Below, piece by piece: positions 13,155 to 23,174 of a stretch of DNA of 64,000 nt (positions within the stretch are counted from its first letter, which is position 1; each line of letters starts with the position of its first letter). The translations under genes were made by a program, and so were the position numbers. The notes beneath the pieces are model-generated. The model did no database searches, was not told where the DNA came from, and saw nothing but the letters and a program-made list of their open reading frames with translations. Origin of the DNA: an uncultured Gilliamella sp. (GTDB lineage: Bacteria > Pseudomonadota > Gammaproteobacteria > Enterobacterales > Orbaceae); contig CAMLAI010000003.1 in NCBI GenBank assembly GCA_946477995.1, positions 1 through 64,000 of the forward strand, given 5' to 3'.

Positions 13155-13847
13155 TTAACCAACCTTAACAGCTGAGCGTTGTTGAGTAACTAAATTCACT
13201 TGTTTTTCAAGTGCTGCTATTTGTTTATGTAATTGACCGATTTCTTGATCCAATCTAGTGACGTTCACACCGGATCGTTGTTCCTGAACAGACAGGTTAA
13301 CCCAATCATTTTCAACTTTCTTAATTCGTTTTAATTTATCATTTAAATAAGCAATATTCGCGTCGATTTGAGTTAACTCTTTCTGAGCCTGCTTTTTATT
13401 GACACTTTCGCTTTTTATTTGTTGATTTAAAGCGTTAAGCGTAGCTAAATTTCTATCCACAACATCTTTAGCACTTCGTGTAATTGATTGCACTTCTGCG
13501 GTGTTTTGTTGAACATCTTGAATATAGGCATCAATGCGCGCCTCAGCATTAGCATATTCTGCTCGTTTTTTATCCAGATAATAATTTCCGCCCATCATTA
13601 CTCCACAACCAACAGCGGCAGAAGCAAGGCATGCAGCAGGTTTTCCACCTAATAACACACAGCCAAGCCCACTAATACCTGCACCTATGGCACAAGATTG
13701 CCATGCAGATTTACTAAAAAATTCAGCAGTTGAACCTTTAGTTAATTCAGGATCGACATTTTTTGTACTCGCTCCGCCAGATGTAGATTGACAACCTGCC
13801 AAAACTAGAGAAATGCATAAAGCAAGTGTACCTATCATTTTGTTCAT
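13155..13847 (-). CDS. Lipoprotein with Gly/Ala-rich hydrophobic segment and coiled coil; possible TagQ-position analogue
   Basis: Lipobox VLAGC-Q, Gly/Cys-rich hydrophobic stretch, long helical C-terminus. Confidence 0.65.
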   Translation of the reverse strand: MNKMIGTLALCISLVLAGCQSTSGGASTKNVDPELTKGSTAEFFSKSAWQSCAIGAGISGLGCVLLGGKPAACLASAAVGCGVMMGGNYYLDKKRAEYANAEARIDAYIQDVQQNTAEVQSITRSAKDVVDRNLATLNALNQQIKSESVNKKQAQKELTQIDANIAYLNDKLKRIKKVENDWVNLSVQEQRSGVNVTRLDQEIGQLHKQIAALEKQVNLVTQQRSAVKVG

Positions 13848-15460
13848 TATTTCTTTCCTTTTATCTCATTACAAGATTGCAGCCAAGTTGTTCTTTCAAT
13901 CTTACCAGACTCAATATATTGATTAATATGTTGTAAATAAAGTTTTAAGTAATCACTCATATTCGCTTTACCACTGTTTTCTAAAATAAATTGCGTGGGC
14001 TTTGCTTGCTCATCAAGAGTATTTTTTTCATAGTTTGATGCGGTATTAACAATGGTGTCAGCATAATATTTTAAAATAAAGTCTCTGGCATTTTTCGACT
14101 CATCAAGAACGTGTTTTAAATTATTGAGTTTTTCGGGTGAACACACACCGTCATTATTAACATTTTCTGAATCTTTTGTTTCACAAACTTCATTATTTAT
14201 GGTGTTATATAAATTATTATTATATTCAAATTTACTATTTAAGTCAGAGACATTTGCACACAAAAAAGCGCCTAACTGTAGCGCGGATTGAATTGAGCGG
14301 TTTCGCTGTTCGTCGCGAGCTTGATTGGCACTACGTAAAAGGGTATTTAGTTGATTGAGTTCTTTTTTAGTCTTTTCATCTTCGACTTGTTTAGTGATTT
14401 TTTCAAGCTCACTCACCACATTTTGTTTTTGATTTTCTTCCGCTTCTGAGCCTAATTCATTCCATTCTTTGTCTAATTCTTTGATAATATCGCTACTAGA
14501 CATCACTTCAGTTGTATAGACCACTCGAAAACCGACATCCATACTTTTATAAGCACCTTTATCATCGTAATACGGTTTTTCAATACGAAAAGCAGTGGTG
14601 ATTGACGATTCAGGTGTCAAATAACTGCCACCTCTAACCGTCATACCACCAGGTTGACCATGATAACGATCAAGTTTATTCATACGAAAAGAATCAAACA
14701 TCATTTCGCTAGCATTGCCTAACATATCATAAAGATCAACAGGATTAGGCTGTAAGCGTCCAATAAGCTGTAATTTACCATTGGCTGATTTTGCACCAGA
14801 AAACCATGCATAATTTTCTAAATTTGCCGTCATTGGGAAACGCATTTCACGGAACTCAGAATCTGTCACTTTTGACCCTCCACGAGCTGCATATTCCCAT
14901 TCGGTATTATTAGGTAGACGGATATAACCTTTCGGTAAGGTATTAGCGTTAATCTTCGACTGATTTTCAATCAACCAACGATTATATTTATCAGTAAAAG
15001 CAACAGCATCAAACCAACTAATGTTGGTAATAGGAAAGGTAAGTGCTAGTTTTGCTGTGGGGCAAGTATCACTCATGACAGCTTGATATTGCAAAGCGGT
15101 TATTTCATATTTGCCAATCAAATAATAACGCTCTTTTCCCTTTTCAGAAAAACTACCAGAAATATAATTGGGGGTTGCATATTCGGCAAAACCGAGCTCT
15201 TTTTGATTACTGCCTAAAATAACTTTAATATCATCTAAAGGCTTATTCGTTGGTGTATAGATTTTTTTCATTACCAAACTACCATCACATGGCATAGGCA
15301 AAATAACATCATCTTTTGCTGGTTTTGGATTGAAAAAATTACTATTCCAAGGTTCAGCATAGCAACTTAACGGAAATAAACTGATAGTTAATCCCCAAAA
15401 AGCAATTTGTTTTAAGTTACGCTTCGCGTAAACTTTCTGCTGGTTGGATCTTAATAGCAC
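13847..15460 (-). CDS. Secreted FGE-sulfatase/SUMF1-domain protein (TagR-like) with helical C-terminal extension
   Basis: Signal peptide; YYLIGKYEITALQYQAVM, ISWFDAVAFTDKYNRW, YIRLPNNTEWEYAARGG, DLYDMLGNASEMMFD, TVRGGSYLTP..FRI..VGFRVV. GTG start overlaps the upstream gene by 44 nt. Confidence 0.85.
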   Translation of the reverse strand: MLLRSNQQKVYAKRNLKQIAFWGLTISLFPLSCYAEPWNSNFFNPKPAKDDVILPMPCDGSLVMKKIYTPTNKPLDDIKVILGSNQKELGFAEYATPNYISGSFSEKGKERYYLIGKYEITALQYQAVMSDTCPTAKLALTFPITNISWFDAVAFTDKYNRWLIENQSKINANTLPKGYIRLPNNTEWEYAARGGSKVTDSEFREMRFPMTANLENYAWFSGAKSANGKLQLIGRLQPNPVDLYDMLGNASEMMFDSFRMNKLDRYHGQPGGMTVRGGSYLTPESSITTAFRIEKPYYDDKGAYKSMDVGFRVVYTTEVMSSSDIIKELDKEWNELGSEAEENQKQNVVSELEKITKQVEDEKTKKELNQLNTLLRSANQARDEQRNRSIQSALQLGAFLCANVSDLNSKFEYNNNLYNTINNEVCETKDSENVNNDGVCSPEKLNNLKHVLDESKNARDFILKYYADTIVNTASNYEKNTLDEQAKPTQFILENSGKANMSDYLKLYLQHINQYIESGKIERTTWLQSCNEIKGKK

Positions 15461-16640
15461 GTCGACCTCCTATGGCTACAACGACACCTGAAATAACTAT
15501 ACACAACAAAAATGCAATGATAAGGTGGTAAAATTGTAAGCGACTTACAATTGGTTGTGAAATCAAATTTTTACCTAACACAGCATTAAAGGCATAATTG
15601 CCTAATAAAAATAACACAAAGGAAACGAAAAACGCCAAACAACTCAAAATAACGGCTTGATTGATTAAATACCCCATTATCGCTTTGGATTGGAAACCAA
15701 GTAATCGCATAAAAGCAATATCTTTGCGCTTACGTTCAATATTTGATAGAAACGAACCCGCAAACGATAAAATACAACCTAGTCCTGCGGTTATTGCAAT
15801 CACGCTAAAAATAAAATTGAGTACCCGATCAATCGCTTTAACATTTTCAATGACATTAGACTGCGTGCGTGTTTCGATGTTCTTTTCTCTTAATTTAAAC
15901 GATAATGGTGCTACGTTATCTAACGAATTGGCATAAATGCGAGCCCTTGCAAATAATGAATGGGGTGGCGGATTATTTTTACCGGTATTAGTTGCAAATA
16001 ATTCACTTTGATAGCCATCATAAAAATTTTCCATTGCAATGAGTAAATCTAAACTGACAAACGCAGCAGCACGACTATAGCGATTGTCAGGAATAATACC
16101 TTTGACCTCTAATTCAATTGATCCTTTCTCGAACTTGCCATCTAATTGACGGGTAATAAATAATTTTATATGACTACCCACAGTTACTTGCAATTTTTCC
16201 GCTGATAATGCACTTAATAAAATTTGAGTTTTATCATTAATAGAAGGCAAATCCTGTGTAAGCGGATCGCCACTCGCTGTAGGAATAATTTCAGCACTGC
16301 TCACAAAGTGGCTTGAATCTTTGACTAGATCGGCTTGAGTATTAAGCGAACGCGTTAAAGGAATCACAAAGCCAGTTTCAGGTTGTTTTTTTATCCAGTC
16401 AAACATGGCATCATCCAGATTTAAATTACCCACAATCTTTATCTCTAAATTTTGTGGATCATTAAGTAGTTGCTGCCGTAGCTGCGAAACTACGCCATAT
16501 TTTAAGCTGAACAATAACAATAATGGTGTAATGACCGATATGACCGATGCGATAATACAAAATGAGACTTTTTTGTCGTACCATAAATCAGACAATGATA
16601 ACCGTATGATTAGCAACCATTTTAATATCATTTTACTCAT
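15417..16640 (-). CDS. FtsX-type (LolCE/MacB/TagS-like) ABC transporter permease
   Basis: N-terminal TM, large periplasmic domain, three C-terminal TMs; KDIAFMRLLGFQSKAIMGY motif; adjacent to the ABC ATPase. Confidence 0.8.
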   Translation of the reverse strand: MSKMILKWLLIIRLSLSDLWYDKKVSFCIIASVISVITPLLLLFSLKYGVVSQLRQQLLNDPQNLEIKIVGNLNLDDAMFDWIKKQPETGFVIPLTRSLNTQADLVKDSSHFVSSAEIIPTASGDPLTQDLPSINDKTQILLSALSAEKLQVTVGSHIKLFITRQLDGKFEKGSIELEVKGIIPDNRYSRAAAFVSLDLLIAMENFYDGYQSELFATNTGKNNPPPHSLFARARIYANSLDNVAPLSFKLREKNIETRTQSNVIENVKAIDRVLNFIFSVIAITAGLGCILSFAGSFLSNIERKRKDIAFMRLLGFQSKAIMGYLINQAVILSCLAFFVSFVLFLLGNYAFNAVLGKNLISQPIVSRLQFYHLIIAFLLCIVISGVVVAIGGRRAIKIQPAESLREA

Positions 16641-17361
16641 CGACGCATACCTTGCTTTGTAATGGTAAAAAAACTGATGATTGTGGAGAGTTTAATTTGG
16701 CCGATAAAGTAAATAAGCCTTTACTTGCAATACGTTGCCAATCATGCGTAACAATCATCGCGGCAATATTATCTTGTTTTGCCTGTTCAATAATCAAATC
16801 AAACAGTAAATTGGCGTTATATGGATCTAACGCTGAAGTCGGTTCATCAGCGAGTAATAGTGCTGGTTTATGAATAATCGAACGAATAAACGATGCTCGT
16901 TGCCTTTCACCAATTGATAACTGCTTAGGATATTTACTGAGTAAATGTGCAATGTTAAGCTTGTCGACTAAATAATCGAATCTTGACATATCAACGGGTA
17001 GCTGAAGTAATTTAAGCGGTAATACAATATTTTCCCGAATAGTCAAAAACGGCAGTAAACCACCAGTTTGTAACATAAATCCTAAATAACGAGCACGAAT
17101 AATCGCTAACTCATCGATATCATTACGGTGAATTAATTTAGCTATATCAATATCGCTATTATCTAAAACTAATTTATAACAATCCAGCTCATCAGGTTTT
17201 AAAATCATGCCAATCATTTCAAGCAACGTACTTTTACCCGATCCGCTATCGCCTTGTATCACGACAACTTGCCCTGCGTTTAATGATAGCTCTGGCAGGC
17301 AAACGTTAAAAAAAGATTTGCCTGTAGAGCGAGAGATGGCTAATTGCTTTATTGTTAACAT
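16633..17361 (-). CDS. ABC transporter ATP-binding protein (LolD/MacB/TagT-like)
   Basis: Walker A GDSGSGKST, signature LSIGERQRASF, Walker B LLLADEPTSALD. Confidence 0.9.
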   Translation of the reverse strand: MLTIKQLAISRSTGKSFFNVCLPELSLNAGQVVVIQGDSGSGKSTLLEMIGMILKPDELDCYKLVLDNSDIDIAKLIHRNDIDELAIIRARYLGFMLQTGGLLPFLTIRENIVLPLKLLQLPVDMSRFDYLVDKLNIAHLLSKYPKQLSIGERQRASFIRSIIHKPALLLADEPTSALDPYNANLLFDLIIEQAKQDNIAAMIVTHDWQRIASKGLFTLSAKLNSPQSSVFLPLQSKVCVDE

Positions 17362-17366
17362 GAGCT

Positions 17367-19355
17367 TTACGGTAACATTTCTAATGGGATAGGATAAACA
17401 TTATCACGAGGATCACTACCTTCAGCTAATGAAATCCAACGATCAACATCGGCATTACATTTCTGATAATAACGAATTTTGCTATTAAGATTACGAATAA
17501 ATTTTTCTTGTTCAAGTCCACTCATGCTTTTCCAAGTATCTTGATCCAGTCCAGTAACATCACTTTTATAAGGAATATTATCCAAATATTCGCCAAGCAA
17601 ACCTAAATCAGCAATTTTGGTAACTGAATCTGATTTTAGTTTACTTGGATCTTGCCCCATAGCTGCGGCAACAGAACGTAATTGTGAAAACATATCATCA
17701 GAAGAAATCAATCCATCATTAGCTGCATTAGCAATTTTACTAACCACATCACTTAAGTCACTCAATTGCGACTTAGTTAATAAAATCCGAGGCTCTGCTG
17801 TTGGTATTGTTGGTTTAACAAAATCTTTATCCGCAATCCACGCTTTAAAAACTGAAGGGGCTTTCGTTCCATTGGTATCACCTAAATAAGCAAGCTGCAT
17901 TGCTTTACTCAATAATAATGCATCTTTTAGCATATCCGAATCATCATCTTTAGCATTAAGTGCATTACCTACAGATGCTTCACCTTTATATGCTAATTTC
18001 ACTTGTTCAGACAACGCATCAGCTAATAAATCAACTTTCTTACCAAATTCTTGAACATCACCAGCATTAACAGGGTAATAAAGTGATTTATGAATAAAAT
18101 CATTGTAGGTTAAATCAGAATATTGCGCGGCAGCGACTTGATGATCTTTTTCACCACTTGGTGTTTTTAAATGCAGTGCATAAATAGCAACACCTTTATG
18201 CTGAGCTTCAAGCCTTAATTGTGCAGCATCCATACCGGTGCTAGACAGTTTATCGTCACCAGGAATGGCACTAGCATCAGTAATTAAAATCATATATCGC
18301 GCGCCAAAACTATTCCAATTGATATCATTTAGCGCTTGTGCAACACCTGCATAAGAATCTTCTGCAAAATAAGAAGTTGAAACAGTCGCTTGCTTGAGTG
18401 AAGCACTTAATTTCATGAACTCTTCTTTATTTTGAACTTTATTAGGATCAACAAAAATTTTAGAAACAAACTCCAATTTATCAGACGCTTTTAAACTAGA
18501 ACGGAACGATACTAAACCAAATTTAACCTGATTTTGTAAGTGTTCCTTTTCAATATGTTGATAAACACGTTCAACTGCCTCTTTGGTTCTTGAAATATAA
18601 GGATCCATTGATATGGTTGAATCAATGACAAAAACAATTGCAGCTTTAAATGGTACAACTTGATTGGCCGTATTATCATCCGAGCTTTGGTTATTAGTGG
18701 AGTTAGAATTAGTGTTATTTTTAACCAATTTATCTTGTTTACTCACTGAAGCGACTTCTAAAACTCGCTCATAAAAACCTTTACCATTCATCACCTCTTC
18801 ACCTTGTAAAATAGGTAATAAATAAAAGTTTGTTTTAAAATCAATATACGCTTTCGGCTCTTGCGCCACAATTTCAGGCGTTGCTTTATCAGCGTTTAGT
18901 GAGTCTCGAATGGGTTTTAACAAAGTTTCGGGCTGATCTGAATCTACAATTTTGGTTAAAGCCGCTTTATCTTTAAAAAATAATAGAGGATCACGATCAA
19001 CTGGATTGGTAAAAACCAATGTCATTTGCATATTCCATGCTATTGCACAGGAATTATTTATCCAACCTACAGTATTACCATATGAATCAGGTCCAATACT
19101 AAGCCACTCTTGATTATTATCTGTTTTTCGTTCATACACATAATACCGAGAAAAAGCAGGTAATGTAGCGCCTGTTGGATCCGTAATATTTTTTTTCAAT
19201 TCACAAGTTGGTGTACTTAGCACTCGTTGATAAAGTGTTGTTTTACCCTCTTGTTTTAGTGGTTCAGCAGCTGAACTTATCAACGGCATACAGGCAAGCG
19301 TTAGACTGATAACTAATTTTGAAACGGCTATTTTTTTCATACCTGTGTTCCCCAT
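17367..19355 (-). CDS. Secreted VWA-domain protein resembling the periplasmic C-terminal half of T6SS kinase PpkA; no kinase domain
   Basis: Signal peptide, SH3-like N-terminus (LYQRVLSTPTCELKKN...), VWA start AAIVFVIDSTISMDPYISRTKEAVERVYQHIE, YMILITDASAIPGDD. Start overlaps the upstream stop (TAATG); an alternative start is MKKIAV. Confidence 0.8.
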   Translation of the reverse strand: MGNTGMKKIAVSKLVISLTLACMPLISSAAEPLKQEGKTTLYQRVLSTPTCELKKNITDPTGATLPAFSRYYVYERKTDNNQEWLSIGPDSYGNTVGWINNSCAIAWNMQMTLVFTNPVDRDPLLFFKDKAALTKIVDSDQPETLLKPIRDSLNADKATPEIVAQEPKAYIDFKTNFYLLPILQGEEVMNGKGFYERVLEVASVSKQDKLVKNNTNSNSTNNQSSDDNTANQVVPFKAAIVFVIDSTISMDPYISRTKEAVERVYQHIEKEHLQNQVKFGLVSFRSSLKASDKLEFVSKIFVDPNKVQNKEEFMKLSASLKQATVSTSYFAEDSYAGVAQALNDINWNSFGARYMILITDASAIPGDDKLSSTGMDAAQLRLEAQHKGVAIYALHLKTPSGEKDHQVAAAQYSDLTYNDFIHKSLYYPVNAGDVQEFGKKVDLLADALSEQVKLAYKGEASVGNALNAKDDDSDMLKDALLLSKAMQLAYLGDTNGTKAPSVFKAWIADKDFVKPTIPTAEPRILLTKSQLSDLSDVVSKIANAANDGLISSDDMFSQLRSVAAAMGQDPSKLKSDSVTKIADLGLLGEYLDNIPYKSDVTGLDQDTWKSMSGLEQEKFIRNLNSKIRYYQKCNADVDRWISLAEGSDPRDNVYPIPLEMLP

Positions 19356-20365
19356 TATTTTTGTAACTCGTCTAATCGTTCTTTAGCTAATGTATTATTC
19401 GGATCACGGTCTAATGCAGTTTCATACCAATAACTTGCTGTACCTTTATCTGCTTTAAAACAATTATTTGCTTGATAAAATTTTTCGTCATACTCTTTAG
19501 CATAAAGGAAAGCAATCTGACCATTTTGCTGGGCTTGATTTGCATATAGACGCTGAGCAATATTACATTTATCCGCCTTTTTTGCATCATTAATTAACTG
19601 GATAATTGCCTGAGTATCAGGCTTGGTTTGTAAACACTGTTGAATAAAAGCCAGATCGTCAGTTGTGGTATTATTTAAACTGCATTGCGCATTAACTTGA
19701 GCTGTAGGTTCGACAGGTTGTGTTTTTTGAAACACTAAAAAATACCATGCAGCTAGGCCAAGACCAGCTAAAATCAATAGAACAATGATAATGGTGATAA
19801 CCAAGCCTAATTTACTCTTCGATTTTTTTAACTGAGGAGTCTGAGCAATCTCTGGTTCAATTACTGTTTCGACGTCAAGTTTAACCGGCTCAATAAGGTC
19901 ATCATTTTGCGTCTCAATGTTGGGGGTTTGTTCAGGCTCTTCAGGTAGTTCAACAGGTTCGGTAAGTGATTTGGTTTCAACCGATGGATTATCTAATGGC
20001 GGTTGAACAACATTTAATGCTGTTGAAGCAAGTACATCTTCGGCAATACTAACAACACCACCATCAATATAACGTTGGTTTTGTTTGTCGCGTAACTGTA
20101 TTAGAAATCGTTTGGTATTGTCCTGAGATAATAACGAATCAACTAACCATTCACTCACATAACCACTAATTTGTTGATTATCTACTGACAAATCGGCTAT
20201 TGAATGCCAACACTTTTCGGGTCCCCATTGTTGCAAACCAGATAAATAATAACCATCTTGATTACGCTGTATAAGCATATCGATATCGGCACTACCATTC
20301 CACTTTTTTGCCGAAAACTTCGCAATTCCAGGTTTATAACCTTCTAATTCAATTCTTAATGCCAT
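19355..20365 (-). CDS. Bitopic membrane protein with C-terminal TPR/Sel1-like repeat region
   Basis: Soluble N-terminus, TM KLGLVITIIIVLLILAGLGLAAWYFLVF, C-terminal repeat-like helices (ASYWYETALDRDPNNTLAKERLDEL). Start MALRIELEG at 20365 is preceded by SD gaggg; the ORF track starts at 20389. Confidence 0.65.
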   Translation of the reverse strand: MALRIELEGYKPGIAKFSAKKWNGSADIDMLIQRNQDGYYLSGLQQWGPEKCWHSIADLSVDNQQISGYVSEWLVDSLLSQDNTKRFLIQLRDKQNQRYIDGGVVSIAEDVLASTALNVVQPPLDNPSVETKSLTEPVELPEEPEQTPNIETQNDDLIEPVKLDVETVIEPEIAQTPQLKKSKSKLGLVITIIIVLLILAGLGLAAWYFLVFQKTQPVEPTAQVNAQCSLNNTTTDDLAFIQQCLQTKPDTQAIIQLINDAKKADKCNIAQRLYANQAQQNGQIAFLYAKEYDEKFYQANNCFKADKGTASYWYETALDRDPNNTLAKERLDELQK

Positions 20366-20495
20366 AGTACCCTCTATTTCGCCTCCCAATCACCAAGCTA
20401 TTTTGTCATTCAGTGATCAATAACAAAACTTTCATTTAAAATCAGGAAGATCTAATATTATTTTTAGTTAATTTTTCAATCTTATTGTTATAACA

Positions 20496-23174
20496 TTAAT
20501 TTATATAAGCTTGCTTAAAACTAGCCAAAATCTCGCCCAGGCGACTATTTTGTTCTTGACTGATTTCACGCCCAGCATGATGTCCAATGTTTTCTTGAGC
20601 AAGCATCGCAAATGCAATAAACCAATCGAATATTGCATACTGAGAATAATTTTTAGTTTTCTCATCTAATATAGGCAATGGATGCGATTGCTGATGCGTA
20701 AATTCAGCTACCGGTGAAGAAAAAATAGGTTTACCTTGATTCACCCGGCTCATTGGTATATCAACAGCTTGCCCCTGAACAAAACCAAGCCAAGCAATAA
20801 AATCTGCTAATAAAGTATGAATGGTGCTCACTTGTCTTGACTCAAGATCATCACGTTTACTACCCGTATTTTCATTATTTAAAATGCGATCAGTTAAATT
20901 TGCCTCAAGCTTTAAACGATTTGCAGCTGTGATTAACTCTTCGACGATAAAAGATAACGATTTCTGATGTAAACCAAAGAACTGCAAAACATGTTTATCT
21001 AATACCATATTTCTTAAATAATCCAACCAAGCGGTAAAAACTGTTTTGGCTAATTTTGACTCGGTAGGTAACGAAGATGTAAGCGTCACTTCAGACGAAA
21101 AGGTTGCATCAGAAAATAACTCAAAATCAGTATTTAAGCCAAAATCAGTTGATAAATCATCACTATTTGCATGCACATTATGAGTATCTTGAGTTGTTTC
21201 AGTATCAATATTACTCGTATGATAAAGCGCACGGATAGTTTGATCTGGCAGTTCTAAAGTTTTGAGTAATTCGCCAAGTAATAATGCTTTCCCTTGTAGT
21301 TCTTTCACTACATCAGTAATAATCTGTTTTTTCTTACTTAGTTCTTCATCACTATCAGCATGATACCAAGTATCAAAACGCATATTTATAATATAATCAA
21401 TTTTTTCATTAAGCTGTTCTAAAATACGCTGTTGCTTAACTTCAGTAATGGCAACTTGTTCTAAATATTGGCTAATGCGTTCAATCCCACCATCATTTAG
21501 CTGCAACATAGCATCCCACGCATTAGCCGGTTGATTAACATATTGCTCAATATCGGGATTTTCAATAAATGTTTTTCTCAATAGCAACATTTTTTGTTGA
21601 TAACTTTCGTTATAAGATAATTCACGATTGGAAGTGGCATCAACGTTTAAAAACGGCACATCAAAACCGGGTTTTCGCACTAAAAAAACATTATTGAATT
21701 TATGACCATTTGACCAATTTGTTAACCAATCATAATTACCAAAGCGCTCTAAAATAGTTTGTTGTAGTAACCCACCTTTACCCCAGCTATTTTTGAGATT
21801 ATCTTCTGAAAGTATTAATGAGCTACCAATACGTTTATCAAACATGGTAATCGCCCATAATAATCCTGCTTTTTTTGTTGCTCTTTTTTCAGCTGTCTCA
21901 CCTTGGGTTTTATCAATCCAACGTTCAAGCACGGGGCCGACATCGTTAACATCAGACTGTTTGTCTGATGGCGTACAGACAACCAGTACGTTCATTTCTT
22001 GATTATCAGTATATTTTTCAAAAAGATAAGCCACTTTACCTCGCAATAAAAGCTGAGCAATCGGGTTACCTTCTTTAACATCAGAGACAGAAATCAAATT
22101 CAAACGGCCGCGATACCCAGGAAAATCAAGCAAATCAACTTTTTCAAAAGTAGTAACCCGTGTTGGATTGACTAAAGGAAAAATCAGCTCAGCAGTCAAA
22201 AATGCTAATTGAGCGATAGATATTGTAGTTGGCTCACCATTTAGTGGCGTAATAGTGACTTGAGTATCGCGATCGGTATTTAATCGTTCAAGAATATCGA
22301 CATTCATAATGCTATCAATTTGCGATTTAACACCATCATTATCTTTCACTAATACTGATAGTGGAGCATAAACAGTATCAACATGGTTTAAGCTGCTTAA
22401 CGTTGTGGCGAGTTGGGTATAAGCCACAGTCAATTCGTTTATGCCACCCCATAACACCGAAAAAAGTTCACCTCGATCAAGTATTGAAAGATAGGGGAGT
22501 AATTGCATCGCCTTTTCCCAATAGCCGCCTTTCAATCCTTCTAAAGCATTGCCAAAATTTTCGGAAAGATAATCATAAAGATCAACAATATCGTCTTCGG
22601 TTATCCCACTAGTGCGCTCAGTTTGCTTCTTGCCTTCAAGCTGTAGAAGCAGCTGTTTCAATGAAGAGAATTCGATTTTATTCGTGATTTTTTGTTGATC
22701 AAAATCTTTAAAATAAGCATTAATTAAAATTTTTACAATTTCAATCTCTTGAAATAATCTTAATTCTAATGGGTAGTTGGCTATTCCCCCTTTGGCTATA
22801 CGACTAAAACGGGTAACCAGTCCAGTTGCTTCTTTACCACTTCCAACAGGATTAACATGTTCAATAAAGTCTAACACTTGATTGTCAACAACTGTTTCAA
22901 GTTTACCGTTTTCACCGGCAGCTAATGCCGAGATAAGATAAGATTTACCCGCTTGCGATAACCCAAAAAAACCGACCGCCACAGATTTACTTGAGACATC
23001 ACCCAATCTTTTGGCTGTATTACGTAAACGACGAAGATCAAGAATTAAGTTATCAGCCTCGCTATTCAATCGTTTGGATGAATCACGAGTCTGTTTCACC
23101 CATTCAATCGCTTGTGCTGACGCTTGATACACTTGATCCCAAGATTTAGGAAGTTGTTCATTTAAATTATTCAT
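20496..23174 (-). CDS. srfC: SrfC-like putative virulence factor with P-loop GTPase-like N-terminus
   Basis: FFGLSQAGKSYLISALA P-loop, DLLDFPGYRGR G3-like motif, follows srfB with ATG/TGA overlap; size and family context match SrfC. Confidence 0.85.
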   Translation of the reverse strand: MNNLNEQLPKSWDQVYQASAQAIEWVKQTRDSSKRLNSEADNLILDLRRLRNTAKRLGDVSSKSVAVGFFGLSQAGKSYLISALAAGENGKLETVVDNQVLDFIEHVNPVGSGKEATGLVTRFSRIAKGGIANYPLELRLFQEIEIVKILINAYFKDFDQQKITNKIEFSSLKQLLLQLEGKKQTERTSGITEDDIVDLYDYLSENFGNALEGLKGGYWEKAMQLLPYLSILDRGELFSVLWGGINELTVAYTQLATTLSSLNHVDTVYAPLSVLVKDNDGVKSQIDSIMNVDILERLNTDRDTQVTITPLNGEPTTISIAQLAFLTAELIFPLVNPTRVTTFEKVDLLDFPGYRGRLNLISVSDVKEGNPIAQLLLRGKVAYLFEKYTDNQEMNVLVVCTPSDKQSDVNDVGPVLERWIDKTQGETAEKRATKKAGLLWAITMFDKRIGSSLILSEDNLKNSWGKGGLLQQTILERFGNYDWLTNWSNGHKFNNVFLVRKPGFDVPFLNVDATSNRELSYNESYQQKMLLLRKTFIENPDIEQYVNQPANAWDAMLQLNDGGIERISQYLEQVAITEVKQQRILEQLNEKIDYIINMRFDTWYHADSDEELSKKKQIITDVVKELQGKALLLGELLKTLELPDQTIRALYHTSNIDTETTQDTHNVHANSDDLSTDFGLNTDFELFSDATFSSEVTLTSSLPTESKLAKTVFTAWLDYLRNMVLDKHVLQFFGLHQKSLSFIVEELITAANRLKLEANLTDRILNNENTGSKRDDLESRQVSTIHTLLADFIAWLGFVQGQAVDIPMSRVNQGKPIFSSPVAEFTHQQSHPLPILDEKTKNYSQYAIFDWFIAFAMLAQENIGHHAGREISQEQNSRLGEILASFKQAYIN

